Source: Helicoverpa zea | Lineage: Eukaryota > Arthropoda > Insecta > Lepidoptera > Noctuidae | DNA length: 64,000 nt | Assembly (NCBI RefSeq): GCF_022581195.2 | Contig: NC_061466.1 | Location: 5,146,001 to 5,210,000, forward strand | Reading direction: 5' to 3' | Shown: one piece after another, positions 14,501-27,656 of the stretch | Layout: every line of letters begins with the position of its first letter | Numbering within the stretch: position 1 is the first letter of the stretch | The notes under the pieces: generated by a model | What the model saw: the letters and a program-made list of their open reading frames with translations, nothing else | Told to the model about the DNA's origin: nothing | The model's database searches: none | Position numbers and translations under genes: made by a program

Positions 14501-17500
14501 TAGTTCGGTGACATGGGCAGACACAATTGTCCATATAAGTTCGCTGTTATCTAATTTAAAATACAAAAGAGGTCATCGCTGAAACAACGTTGAATCTGAC
14601 GTCGCAGGTCATTAAACTGATGTAAATTCTATGGAGTATTTGTAGAATCTTGCTTTATGGAGCGTCCCGCCTTGACGTATTCGTTATGCGAACGCTGCTT
14701 TACACGTAACATAAACGTTTGAGACAGGAAGCAATTGGACGCATCCTATCGGCATATGCAAAACGCTACAAATTATTCCGCTACAACGATTTTCTACACG
14801 CATCTCTATAACACGAAACGGTGACTGTTGACTGTTTGCGCGGAAACTTATACACGACCCACGTTGTATTGATCAGATAGAAAATCACATCGGATTAGAT
14901 TAATCGAAGGGGCGTAGATTCCTCGCTGCGTGAGCGGCGTACGGAGAAAGGCTTTTCATAGTCTCTCCGATTTGTCTATCCCAGCTGTTCAAGATAGCAA
15001 CATATTGATACTACCATAGTCGCTCTAATGTACCTATCTACAATAGACAACAAGGACCCTTTAAAGCTTTGTCGGCGAAATGCTTAAAGAAAGCGAAGAT
15101 ATTTCCATTTTAGTATTCAACACAGTATCAAAGTAGGAAGTTCGGACTGCTTAATTCTGATACACATACTACACGGACGCAAGTGAATCTCAGTTTCTTG
15201 AATGATCTTGAACTTGACCGCGTTTAGAGTAAACAAACGCATTAGTAGTCCAAGTCACTTGGCGGCACAAGCCAGCGAGGATTTCGCTTACAAACGTGAG
15301 GTGCATACTTAATAGGTGAGTTTACAGCGATTCGCGAACAACCTTTGCATTCGTTCCGCAATGCAACACACTGGCATGATTAAAGTTTGACCCGCGTCGA
15401 AGGAGGGAAATTCTGACGGTGATACATACGTGCTTGACCAAATGTAGGTTGAGACTTTCGTCCGCTTACAGTCATTCCAACCGCAATCCAAACAAGAGCA
15501 GCGGTCACGTTTCCGAGATCGCCACCAATGTCTACCTCCGCCGGATCATTTATACCGATCCGTATTCGCAATGTGCGCTACAAGAAACCGACTCATTGTA
15601 TAATTGTTAATCTATTCCGATTTCGGACTCTCTCGGTTATTATAACTATTCCAATGACAGCTTCCCACGTCCGTATGCTCCAAATACTGCTAATGACATT
15701 TTCTCTTGCATCAGCTATCACTCATACTAAGTTCATTAATTCTAAAGCTTTGATAAATAACCGTGGGTCGAATCATAATGCATGCCTGCCACTGCAATGC
15801 ATGTGCGAATGATAATACAGCCAGTTCGTATAACAGTTCCGAGTCATTCCGTCAGAAGTGATATCGCCATACTAGATTACAAGTTACAGTTACAGACGTT
15901 AGTGAGAGGTTTCCATTTAAGTACATTGTATCTGCTATCCGCTTTTTACTACCGTAGATCTCGCTATTTATCGCCGATGCTATCATTAAACACTCGAAAC
16001 GAAAAGTGAACTTGTTATTTTACGCCTTTGTATTTGATTTTGGATTGTTTTACTTTCTAAATTTACGTGTAGGTAAATTAATGACGCGTTTTTTGTTGGT
16101 GAAGTATCGGTAAAATCTAGTGTTTTGGGGGCCATCCGTATTGAAAGAAGAACTAAAACTAGGGTATTAAGATGAGATTAAGTTCAGTTCGTCATTGTTG
16201 TTCGACCAACCAAGGTAGATTGGACAGGGAAAAGAAAAAAGTGCATACCGCTAGCTGACACAGTGCTTTATTGAACACAATTCCGTGGACTGGTACGCAA
16301 CGGTAGGCCTTACCGAGATGTAGATGGCGGCAAGTGAACGGGACAGATTAATGCTAATAGTTGACATAATCTTACCTCGCCACATCGCTTCCAGTCGCGA
16401 AGAATATGGATGCGTGTACGGCTTTGAAATAAATTATAGCGAGTAAATGGAAGTGAACATGTGACTGTTTTTGCTCGAGTACTTTTAATTTGCAAGTATT
16501 ATCTTGATTTAATATTATTTAATGTAGGTTTATTAAAAAAAGGTGGTCAAAGAGGTAGTTAATATTACACAATACTTTTATCGATATAAAAAGATTAGCC
16601 TTAGTTATGTTAGCCCGTCTTCAGATAGCATAGCAAGCCTTCATGTTGGCTGTCAAGTTAGCTTCGATAAGACCAGTAGCTGAACATTCTCTACTAATTA
16701 AAATTGATCTGACATCAAACCTTTGGATAACATCTACCTATAGTTTTATCAAAGAAAAAATCTTTTAGACGGTAAAAGTGGTGTTTTTCTGACTACGTAA
16801 TATAGGAGTGGGACATACAAATCTGCGGAAAATTCTATGAACCTTGATTTAGGTCCCCTTTTGGCTAAGCCAAAATCGTTGCTATGCTGTTTTCTTCCGC
16901 TTCGAAACGTTCTAAATCCGAATGCTATTTCATTATAAATTAAAAGGTAGGAGTGTCAGGTGGTCTTATAATACCAGTAGCGTATGCACATTCTATTATT
17001 TCTGCTACAGAATCTGTTATTGCAACAGTAACCCTCAATCATTACGGGTGCTCGAGTTCTTAGTAGTTGACACATTCCGTTTTTGCATCACTCTTACCTC
17101 AGAAGCCTCTTAGATAAATCTTGCTATTTACAACTGCAGTAATTAATCTTGACTGATTCAGCCTTCACTTTTTACTATTTATGTGTGAATCAAACGGCTT
17201 TTTACGTCGATTACAGCAATGTATGGACATTGGACGTGAGACATTCATCAATCGCTTGCCGTTAATCGGTTACCTATTAAACAAGTTCAGTTATTTGTAA
17301 TGTGCTGTGATAGTTGTCGTTGAATAGAAAATTTAAATTGGAATTGTGCGGCACTTTGAATTGCAATTTGTTCTTGTAAAATGTAAAGGAATTCAATGTT
17401 GACTGACTTAGAAACTCCGTTTGGTTTAAGATTTTGTGAAACGAAAAGCTAGATGATATGCACATTCCTGAGTTTGAAAATGTATGTATTTAAAGTGCAT

Positions 17501-17968
17501 ATGCTAGTCAAATTGTAAAAAGTATTTTTCTTAAAACCTAGCTTCAAAAATGCATAAACAAAATTAACATGTTAGCTTGTTCCGAAGAGCATTCCTTATA
17601 CCTTCCTAGCACAGTATAACTTGCAATACTTGTTAGTAAAATTGCACTTCATACTCATGTCTAGTGCGTGTCCACTCGTGAATGCTGGAGAGGTGCGTTT
17701 GCGCATCCACTGGGCGCACTGTTTGCACTCACTACTCGTTTAGACACGGTTCAAGTGTCAAGTCGTTCACTTTGTCACTAGTGTGTTTGCTTTATAGTTT
17801 TACCATGTAGACGTATATCGCAGAGTTGTGCTTTGTGCGTTAAGCAGAAGTACAAGTTACGACAGAAACTTTAATGTGTGGAATGAAAAAGCATATACGA
17901 CTTCAAAATGATTAAAATTTAATTGAACAAGCAAATATTGTAAACCAATAATTTTTTACATTTAATAA
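8517..17968. other. No recognisable gene
   Basis: This is non-coding in appearance. A GC-richer patch at about 12.33-12.66 kb is open on both strands (111 codons on plus), but it has no recognisable domain and no clear splice structure. Overlapping frames at 15.3-16.0 kb look like chance. Confidence 0.55.
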
Positions 17969-18079
17969 GTTAGATGGGATATAGAGAAAGGGGACGACAA
18001 AAAAAAGCGGTGGATTGATTGTGTAAAAAACGACGTCAAAAAAGTATGGAAAAAGGCAAGGTGCGTAGACCACACATAA
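17969..18079 (+). pseudogene. LINE reverse-transcriptase C-terminal remnant
   Basis: The plus-strand translation gives a basic stretch KKKRWIDCVKNDVKK preceded by a G-D-D-K (formerly probably GRP-K) segment. This matches the common (G/R)RPKKRWxDCVKxD motif near the C-terminus of many insect non-LTR retrotransposons. The frame is closed by TAA after 36 codons, and the preceding sequence is not recognisable, so it is a decayed fragment. Confidence 0.55.
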
Positions 18080-18935
18080 GACATTAGGATAAGGGCAGAA
18101 AGATGATTTAAGTTATACTTTGGTCCGTCGTTCTTAGGTCTCAAGAATATGAGCCTGGCTAGGTCAAAACAGTATTACAACGACCACCATCTCACATAAT
18201 ACTCTCATTAGTACTTCAATTAATATTAATGGGTTTCTTGCTACAGTGTTGCTGAGGTAGCGTTAAATAGGTAGGCAGTATGGTAATAAGGCTGGACGTT
18301 GTAAGCGTCAAGTCGTTTCCTTGACTAGCCTCCCAAGATTTGTGCGGTAAAATAAACAGTAGATAGACATTTCTACTGAATTGAATACAGCCCCAACTGA
18401 CGGTCATTTAAAATTGTTTGGGTCAATACCGCAAGTGCCGTTTGCAGTCAAAACAATTTATATGGTCGATCGTGCGCGTTAGTATGCAAATCTTGGGTCT
18501 CGCACGAAACTAGTAATGTAAGCGTAACGTTGGAGCTCACTTTTGAACTGAATATTGGACACCTATATTTTACTAATTCTCAATTATCAGTTTCTCAGTA
18601 AAATTCTATTGACTTTCATAATAAGTTAATTTATGTGTTGGCACCTTTCCACAACCCGTTTTTTGGCTTCTTATACAACTTTCAAACTTATCTTTTACAG
18701 TTATTCTTACAAAGTCCCGCGTCAATTTTACACTTTGACAAAATTGTCGACCGAATATCAATAGTTGCCCAAAACATATTTATTCTGTAGTTAACATAGA
18801 ATGTAGAACATGAACGGAATTCCAAAATAAGATCCCAAAGTACATGTGTGTATGTAACTTTTCGATTAGTCACGGTGATTTTTAGGCCAAAGATTTTAAC
18901 CCACATATTTAAGTGTCGATTCAACTGTGGGCGAC
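18080..18935. other. No recognisable gene
   Basis: This is AT-rich DNA between the LINE remnant and the GC-rich MITE. I see nothing I can name in it. Confidence 0.6.
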
Positions 18936-18938
18936 TAA

Positions 18939-19111
18939 GGGTCAATTCCCACTGAAAGAGCAGCGGCCGGCAGCGGCCGGCAGCGGCCGTAATTGCAAGG
19001 GATTGAGCGCGAGCGCGGCGGGCCGCGCGGCGCCGCACCGCGCCGCGCTCTTACATTTTCCGTGCTCTTACGGCCGCTGCCGGCCGCTGCTCTTTCAGTG
19101 GGAATTGACCC
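18939..19111. mobile_element. GC-rich foldback MITE with TAA target duplication
   Basis: The termini read GGGTCAATTCCCACTGAAAG and its exact reverse complement. The inverted repeat is about 40 bp and continues into CAGCGGCCGG units (three at left, two at right). TAA flanks both sides (18936-18938, 19112-19114). A 3-bp TWA duplication is typical of PIF/Harbinger-type elements, so this is probably a MITE of that superfamily. The interior is extremely GC-rich, unlike the surrounding DNA, and gives spurious open frames on both strands. Confidence 0.8.
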
Positions 19112-19114
19112 TAA

Positions 19115-22100
19115 TATCAACTTCCCTTTGAACCTTTTCGCATATAACGATAACGCACTTTCTTTTATGGTGGGTGATAGCAATAAAACCGGTACATAGA
19201 GGTCGCATTCTTAAGGTTTCAATAGTCATAAATGGAATATTTGGAGTAACTACATTTGCATGATCGATACATTTCAATGCCAAAAAAGTGTAAATCTAGA
19301 CCATTTATTATTCAGTAAATGGTAGTAAATTATCTTGTTGATTATTCCTTATTCATGTTATCAGTTTTCCGACTTTAACCGGATCTGGTATGCCAAAGAT
19401 GTTACGTAGAAGAACAGGTTGAGGTAAATTAAAAATAATTCAACTTGTTATACTATAATTAAAAATAATTCAACTTGCTAAAAATAATTCATAGTATATG
19501 GTTTATAAATCAGAGCTAGAATTCCTGCTTTCCATGATGCGGTGGCGCCTATTCTAATCTTATATCAAGGACATAACTTTTTAATAACTCACGTCTGCAG
19601 CCAATAAATAGCATAGAGTACTCTTCTCTTCTAAGCTACTCCTAAGAAATAGCTATAGTCTATGATAAACAAAAAATAAAAATATAGTCTATGATAGTCA
19701 AGCTACCTTATAACCTTATCTTCTTTTAAATGTATCAGATGTTTTAATGTTATATGAATATGAGGTGTCTTAAAAATCACCCTACTTACTAGCCAGCTAT
19801 AACCTGCCCCTTAGGCAAACTAAAATAAACATTTCCTGCTAATTAGTAAGTGTATTTATACAATGTACTTTATTCAGACACAGCTATAAAATAGCACGTA
19901 ATAGCAGCAATTAGCTTTAGAGCAAGTACCAGCTTGAAGTCCTGAAGTGGTAGTTAAGGAAAATTCATTATAATCGCTATTGACATGGTAATAAGTAATG
20001 GCCGCAATAAATTAGCTGCGACTTGTCTTTCACTGAGAGTTATAATTACTTTGCGTATTTTGTAAGCAAATAGTTTATTTACCATATTTTTATACAATTT
20101 ATACAAGACCCCAGTTTTTCCTCGGATTCGCTGTTACATACTTAACTTACCTCTGTGTAAATATTATTACTTCGTCTGTGAATATTTACGTAGAACTTCG
20201 ACGTTAAATGCACATTCATTCAGAACTAACCTCACCATTGAATTCAAACACAATAGTTTACATTTACTTGTAAATAAAACTAACATACATAATTATGTTA
20301 AAATTATTCCCCCGTATATTATCACATAACATTACTTTTCACATATCTCATAATTTGCATACACGTACGCATAGAAAGGATATAAAGTTCTTCACCAGCC
20401 GTCCTACCGTTATATCGGAAAATAAATAGCTGAGTTAATGTATTAGCGGATACAAGTCCTTCTAACAGGACTTCCTTCAAGGGCGACAAATCGCAACCAA
20501 AGATAAACATATTTAATCGCACTTATGAATTACTGGAAGTGGGCAATGTAAGCTAAGTCAAGTTAATAGCACGCCATGAATTGCTATGTACTGCAGTGGG
20601 CGAGGTGACGTATTATGTCGTCCACAGGGTGACTTGGTTACTTGAAGGCAAGTCGTAAGGTACGAATCATGCGAATTGGAACTTTCTTCCTTTGATATAA
20701 CGTTTAAATTTCAAATTTAGAGGCGTGGCATTTATGGGAATTGAGAGAATTTTTACCGTACCAATAATACATTCCAAAAATCTTAAGCAAAATTAGGGAG
20801 GAGTAGGTTTTTTTCTAGGAATACTAACAGCAAATGGCGAGTTTTTTTTAGTTTTTAGGTATACATAAAGCTAAAGATATTGATTGTTTTAACTTTGAAA
20901 GAGCCTGTCACTAATTTCAGTTAAAACCCTGCGGCAGACTGAATTGTTCAAAGTAACAAATAAACATTAGTTCCGGTAATAAATCTGTAAGTCTGTTTAT
21001 AAAATGCGAGATGAATTGCATTTTTATTCAAACGGACAATTGAATCAGCGATGATAGAAAATTCGCAATAGAGTCACTAACCTAGTGTAAATATATTCTT
21101 AGGTTTTGGGTACATTTAATACGTATTCATAGCATGTGTTGTTTTAAAAATAAAGATAAAATAATAACGCATTGAAGATGTAAGGACCAATTTAGAGCTC
21201 AAAGGTCTCGATTGTTCCCTTAATCCCACACCACACGTAAACTCCAATTCTAAATACATTTTAATTAATGCATGTATTTAAATTAATTCACTTCATACGA
21301 TTCAGAGCACCATTTATTCAAATGAATACACGGTAATATCATAAATTAAGTTAGCACCTTACTATAACGTGTGGAAACTAAGTTACATTGAGTGCGATCG
21401 TAAAAAACAAATTGACCATTTCCGAGATATTTTAAACAAGTCGTGATCTTAGATTAGATCTAAAGGCGTCGTGTTTACTCAATTAAGCTTTTACCATCAA
21501 ATTCACCACATACTTATTCGAATTTTACTAATTTTGTAACACAATCTTTATCTTTCTTGCCACACCTTTTATTATCCTGGTACATGAGATTATTTCAAAA
21601 AAACCTAGGTAATCTTATATGTTCATCTTTTGGCAAAGCATGCAACGTTTGAAGTAACTCATTGCTAAAACATAAGAAACTGTTTAACTCATGTTCCTGT
21701 TCCGTATTCCAATTATTCTCATTAATGATAACCCATTCAAGCGTGTCAATAATTATGGACTTGTGCAAATCCTAAGATGCCACACGTCCAACTATTTAAC
21801 TGAAGGCGAGGAAAGAATATCTATTAAGTTATTATCTGCTCGCAAGCTATAATTATCTGCTGCGGTTACTTTTAGACATAGTAACGAGAACGCACTTTTA
21901 ACCAGACTAACAATTACATGGAACTCCTAAATACGGTCGTAAGAAAAACTGACTTGTTGAAAGGAAAGGTAATAAAAATGAAACTAAATAAGTAGTATGA
22001 TTAACGTGAAACATGTGTTACGGATAAAAAACTAAACGCAAAGACCTATTTTATCTTTATCTATTACACGTTATTATCGTACTACAGACATTTTTTCGTG

Positions 22101-25100
22101 ATTTCCTCATTGAAAAGAGAAATTTAAAAAAGCTACAGTTTTTGGCAAACATGTAATTCAACCACTGAACTTTTTGCCCGCTATTATTACGATACCTAAT
22201 GGTGCCTAAAAATTTCTAGAAATAAACATAAAAATCCTTTTCAATTACCGACAAATTCCAGCATGTAAATGTAATTTGCTTAGAAAGCCTACAATTATGA
22301 GTAACCCAGTAACCTCAGGGTTACCGCTGTAATTGAGTCATGTACTTTAAAGTACATTAGGTACATAAACCACTATGTACCGTGCCTACCCATTATATGA
22401 ACGATCTATCGTCGAGATAGCAGAACTTTTGCGGTAATCCCTGATAACGGGGACGTGCAAATATTCGTGGATTCAGTTTTATAACTTCTAATGTAGTTGT
22501 AAAGTAGGATAACTGTACTTGCCTGTTATAAGTCATAGTTCCGCTAGGTTCTAGAAAAATTGGTACTTAACATTTTCTGCTCGAAAATGTGCACTTAGCT
22601 CGTTATTCAACGCATAATAACAATACGACAATAATTTTAGCAGTTCGTGAACTATAACTGTTTCACACGATTGACAAAACTATAACTGTACTGTTTCCCA
22701 TTTTGAGATACGGTAAAACAATTCACTGTAATATGTGAATTGATATCGTTATCATCAAAGTTGACAATGCAGTTTATCACAATGCAAATGAATCATGTGC
22801 CAAAACACACAAAACCAGCGGGCATAATCTAAAAAGCACGTAGTCTGGCAAAAATACTCGTTAGCGAGTCTACAAAACTTTTCAACAATTTTTATTATGA
22901 CCATATAAGTTGTTCTCGGGTTCTCGTAATAGCAGGAAGCTCCCGTTTCCATAGTACGTATGTGCCTGAGCATATCACACAGCTAAAGGCATCTAACATT
23001 TGCATTGTACACTGTATTCCACCGCGGGAGGCCATTACTTCACCTGGCCTCGTGATGTTTGATATGAAAACTATTGTATACAAAATACATGCTGCGGGAA
23101 AGCTCATAAAACTTACTGAAATATGTAGAAACTCGTGTCTTTGAAAGTCGCTTTATTTATGTTCATGAAGTAAGCTAAGCAGCAGTATTGTTTTATTTGT
23201 TCGAGCTAATATAACGTGCAAGTTATTTGTCATTTGAGGAGTTTGTTTTAGAATAAAGTGAAGTCTAAACTTGAGAGAAACATCCATGTAACTACTGAAT
23301 TTTATAGCTTCAGCTAAATGAAGTTTACTTACTAAGCTAAGCTCATAATTGCATTAATCGCACGTCTTAATCGAAGCATTATAATTATTGAATGACTAAC
23401 TATGATTATCTTAATAACTCGCAGAATTATAGCTGTTATATATTACGAACCGGTTGTGAATCAATCAAAATCACTGAATGACTGAACATTATCAATGAAG
23501 CTTCCGTTTAATAACTAGTTCCTACTACGGACTCTTAACATCAGCGTAACGTATTGAATGCTCTATAACCGGATTAAGGAAGCTATCAAGATTATATAAC
23601 ATGCATTTATACACATACATTAGCTGGATTACGGTAAATAACGATTGAAGACCGGTTGTTATCGTCACCCGGCTTCCAGACCAGACCACGAGCTTTTCTG
23701 GTCTGACTAGGCCCAATCATATCATAGCCGATCAAGTGACTAGCTTCCGTCTTCGCGGAAAGTACAACTCTAATTGCTGGGGCATTAAGTTTATTAATAT
23801 TTAATAGGAGTATTAAATTACTTTAAGTAGGCATGTAATGTAGGTATTCATCACCGACATAGTTATTTATGTATCTTCATCTTCATTCATTATGATACAC
23901 TGCTGCCATTAATTATTCGATGTAAGAAGGTAACTATTTAAAATTCGACGCAACGAAAATCTGGTCCCCTAGAAAACATGGATAGGCACCTTCATGAATA
24001 CTCCTCCGGGAGACGATTATGGAATAAATCAGTATGGTAGACTGGAGTATCCTGTAACAACATGGTAGGCATATTCGTGATTATAATAGAACTTTCTGTA
24101 GGACATAATATTTTGCGGTCTACCCAAACCCACGTTCGGTAGTAGAAGTTTATGAGCACATATAACTTAAAAGACACGAAGAATATCAAGTTCTATGAAC
24201 GGTAATCTAATCTCAGTAATATTCAGTTTAGACATTTGTTATAGATGTAAAAGACTTGGAATTTATTGGTATCATGTAAAGATAAATATCCATGTGAAAT
24301 TGGTTCTGAATTTTTTACTTCACACATATATCTGTGATTTGCGGTTTTTGATGAAAGAATGTATGAAAGATGATGGTTAATTGAATAATTATTCGGTCTG
24401 TTTTAATCCTGAGTAAACGAAGCGATGAAAGGTGGAGATGATTTTGCTGGGTTTCCTGGATACGTAAGAGAAACAAAAAGGTCATCGAAATTAATGAATA
24501 CTATCATTGCAATGACATAAAAATGTGTAGCAAACCCATTGAATATACAAAGTCAGCAAAACTATCAGATTCACGAGTCACTCTAAAATGCAATTAACCA
24601 TCGTACTACCACATATTTTAATTACAAACGAAACAACGGAGCAATAAAAATGAAATTTGTACTGTCCAAAATTTTCACAGGCGCCAATGACAAGAAAATC
24701 AATTCAAAGGTTCCAGTGACCGAAACATGTGTTAATAAAGCTGCCAAACTAATCTCGCCTCGATTTAATTTCACTTTCGATTATCTTTTAATGAACAGAG
24801 AGGTCAGTAGTGCTTTAACTTTCGCCCGAGGCTTCTAATATAATAGCAGTGTATTATGTATGCGTACAAGAATTCGTCATGTTCTTACGTCATTTGTTTT
24901 GTTACATTTTTCATTGATAACTTCTTTTGTTGCAGGTATGTATTACATCGCGTTTATTGCAGTAAGTTCTTTTATTTTTTAATTGTTATCATCCATCTTG
25001 ATCTGCATGATGTTTTGTGGACGAGGAAAGTTCGATCGCAATTGAAAGTGACGCTTTTCATTTTATTACATGTCATGATCTATGTCTGCACTGTCAAACT

Positions 25101-26716
25101 GACCAAAGCAATGAATTGATTTCATTAGCGCTTTGTGTACTTTAAAAGTAATTAACCTTCGACACAAGATGATCCGGATGTCTTCAATCAATGTCAATAT
25201 TTAAAGAATAATTTAGTCTATTCAGAAATTAAGATTAATATTCACATTCTGTGTGTATTTGTGAAAAGCTTTTTTTTGCCCATAATGTGAACAAAGTCTG
25301 AAGTACTTCTCAGCCTAAGAGATGGCAAGATTTGTCTTTCAGTCCCAACTATTTACTATGCCATTAGCAACACTATATTACGCAGCACAAAAAACCACTT
25401 TATTCTTGCAAATCATTTTTCTTCAAACTATTCTAAGGCGTCTGTGAACACAGACATTGCTCTCTTTGCAATACAACACAATAGACTCTTATTTCCCATG
25501 AATATAAAATTATATTGACACTGAGGTCAAATGCAGAGCATTGAAATCATTATTACGATAATCAAATTGATTCGGTTTATTGCTTTCACTGAAAATGGTG
25601 TTGTTTCCTTATTCTATTGTTAGAAAGCACGCGTTACGTGTGACTTAGCCGTTGAACTTAGTTTCTCGTTCAGTTCACACTTTACATATTCTGTGTGCGT
25701 TGACAATTCGCTCGGTGCTCTAAATGCATAGGTAATTATTCGCGGCTTACTGAGAGTGAAAACCATTTCTACAAACACTAGCCATCCATTTAACATACTT
25801 ATTTCTACTTTCTAACGTTAAAGGTGATAAAATAATTGTAACGGATCCCTGAGGAAATTGATTAACTATAGCAAAGTTATTATTTTGTCAGGTAAATTCC
25901 GCTACCGATCTCATTGAAGTCAAAGCGATTTTGTCACAGTAGTGCTTCATTAATTCCTGTGTAAATAGAGTACAAAAGTTAATTTCACTTAAGAAATTTC
26001 TGGTCTTAATCGGCTGTCAATCAAGCGATGTTCAATAATGACCTTCGAATCTAGTTCAATCAATTCTGTTTAGCTATCACATACAAAACGATTACTTTAT
26101 CTTTTGTGTTCGAATACCCGTGAAATAGTTATCACACGTTCTTTTGTAGCAGTACTATACCTTTTTTTGATGTAGTTAAACGTCGAGTCTACTAAGATCA
26201 ATAGGTAACCTGCAGTGCTTGTGTGCACATGACAATGCAACCGCAGTCTTAAAGTAAAACGCGTGTTATAAATAATTCATCACGTTAACTCGAACTAATT
26301 TACAATCGTCATAACATTCGATTACGGAAACTTGCACAAACATAAGTTTTCTGTGTCATCGTTTTTTATGAAAGAAAATGCGTATTCGGCTGTCACGAAC
26401 GAGTCCGGCACATGTCCATGTTTGCAATCGAATTGTTATCGACAGTACATACAAGAAAACAATTTTGTACACTTTCTACGATTATTTTCTTGTTAGTTTC
26501 GCTTTCTTAGTGCTCACTATTTATTTTATAACTTCTGATGACGGCGATGTTTCGGTAGGTGGTTGCTAATGAAAAGAAACACTCGTCATTTAAACAAATA
26601 CAGGTTTTTGTGAAACGTAATTGCAGGAAAGACGCGGAGTAATCGCCAGCATTTATTGCTTAGTAATAACTGAACTTGACTGTGCGTTTTTAAACGGTTT
26701 TATTTAGCTCACCCTG
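19115..26716. other. No recognisable gene
   Basis: This is AT-rich DNA with only simple direct repeats (19.43-19.70 kb) and a perfect 16-bp palindrome TGTACTTTAAAGTACA near 22.34 kb. Scattered open frames are short and overlap on both strands. Confidence 0.6.
19427..19477 (+). repeat. 21-bp direct repeat, two copies, 30-bp period
   Basis: Identical copies of a 21-base AATTAAAAATAATTCAACTT-type sequence lie at 19427-19447 and 19457-19477. A third partial copy (AAAAATAATTCA) follows at about 19480. Confidence 0.85.
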
Positions 26717-26753
26717 TTTGTTTTTTTTTTTATTATTTATTTATTTATTATTC
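26717..26753 (+). repeat. T-run and TTTA microsatellite
   Basis: A run of T is followed by ATT and ATTT units. This could be a degenerate poly(A)/(T) tail of a retroelement lying next to the following repeat block. Confidence 0.7.
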
Positions 26754-26756
26754 TTG

Positions 26757-26990
26757 GGTCAAATTTAGTAATTCAAATTTAAGTACCTTCCAATTGTCAG
26801 ATTGATCTGAAATTTGGTACACACCTTCAATTCCGATGACAATACAATATAGTAATATCAATAACATTGTAAATCCAAGATGGCCGCCGGTACAAAATGG
26901 CGGATTACATATTTTTTCCACAACCCCCTCAATATGGGTATCAAATGAAAGGGCTACAGAAGTAGAATACTGTCAGCAACCCCAGCGGGG
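26757..26990 (+). repeat. Probable dispersed repeat with AAGATGGCCGCC / AAAATGGCGG motif
   Basis: This block has two nearby ATGGC(C)G motifs (AAGATGGCCGCC and AAAATGGCGG) and a following stretch with TATGGGTATCAAATGAAAGG. It resembles a widespread insect repeat that I recall only by pattern. It lies between a TTTA-rich tract and repeat copy A, making a repeat mosaic. Confidence 0.4.
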
Positions 26991-26997
26991 CCCAGGC

Positions 26998-27094
26998 CTG
27001 CGGGATTGTTCGAAAGAGTTACCGTGGTCCTGGTACATAAAAGGCCTACGACGAAACACAACAGTTTTTAGTCAGTAAGAGACTGGCACTCCCT
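26998..27094 (+). repeat. Dispersed repeat, copy A
   Basis: This 97-bp block begins CTGCGGGATTGTTCGAAAGA and ends CACTCCCT. It matches 42392-42489 closely, with scattered substitutions. It is likely part of a transposon family found elsewhere in the genome; I do not know the family. Confidence 0.8.
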
Positions 27095-27166
27095 CACAGC
27101 TGCTGACCCATATGTAGAATGAGGAATATTCGGTAGGCATTTTCATTAAATACTAAAAACTAGAAA

Positions 27167-27656
27167 ATAAAAAATCGGTAAAAAAAAACTTTTAAGTTAA
27201 ACGGTTTTACTTTATGTGCACTGAAAACTAGAAAATAAAAAAAAACTGTTAAGTTCTTACCTATAAACCTACGTAGGTGGTCCCGGTCATATTAGACTAA
27301 AATAAAAACGTGGGGCCCTCTGAAATCCTACCTATGGCAAAGCATATCTTTATACTTTGGTAGATCATGAGCTCGGCGTGCGCTGGTGAAGCCGCTACGG
27401 CTGATTATTGATTGTCAAAATCTCCAGTTACGATTATAGTAAGTCGATGCAATCCACACCTATTATACCTCTAGAAGAAAGTACTACAGCAATAGTTAGG
27501 TAATGGGCCCCACGTTTTTATTTTAGTCTAATATGACCGGGACCACCTACGTAGGTTTATAGGTAAGAACTTAACAGTTTTTTTTTATTTTCTAGTTTTC
27601 AGTGCACATAAAGTAAAACCGTTTAACTTAAAAGTTTTTTTTTACCGATTTTTTAT
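27167..27656. mobile_element. 490-bp foldback element with identical 152-bp arms
   Basis: The arms 27167-27318 and 27505-27656 are exact reverse complements over 152 bp, including two 9-base A/T runs of equal length. The 186-bp centre is not repetitive. The arms contain blocks such as GGGACCACCTACGTAGG and TTAAGTTAAACGG that I associate with dispersed lepidopteran repeats. I could not define a target duplication, so the true ends may lie slightly further out. No coding sequence is inside. Confidence 0.75.
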
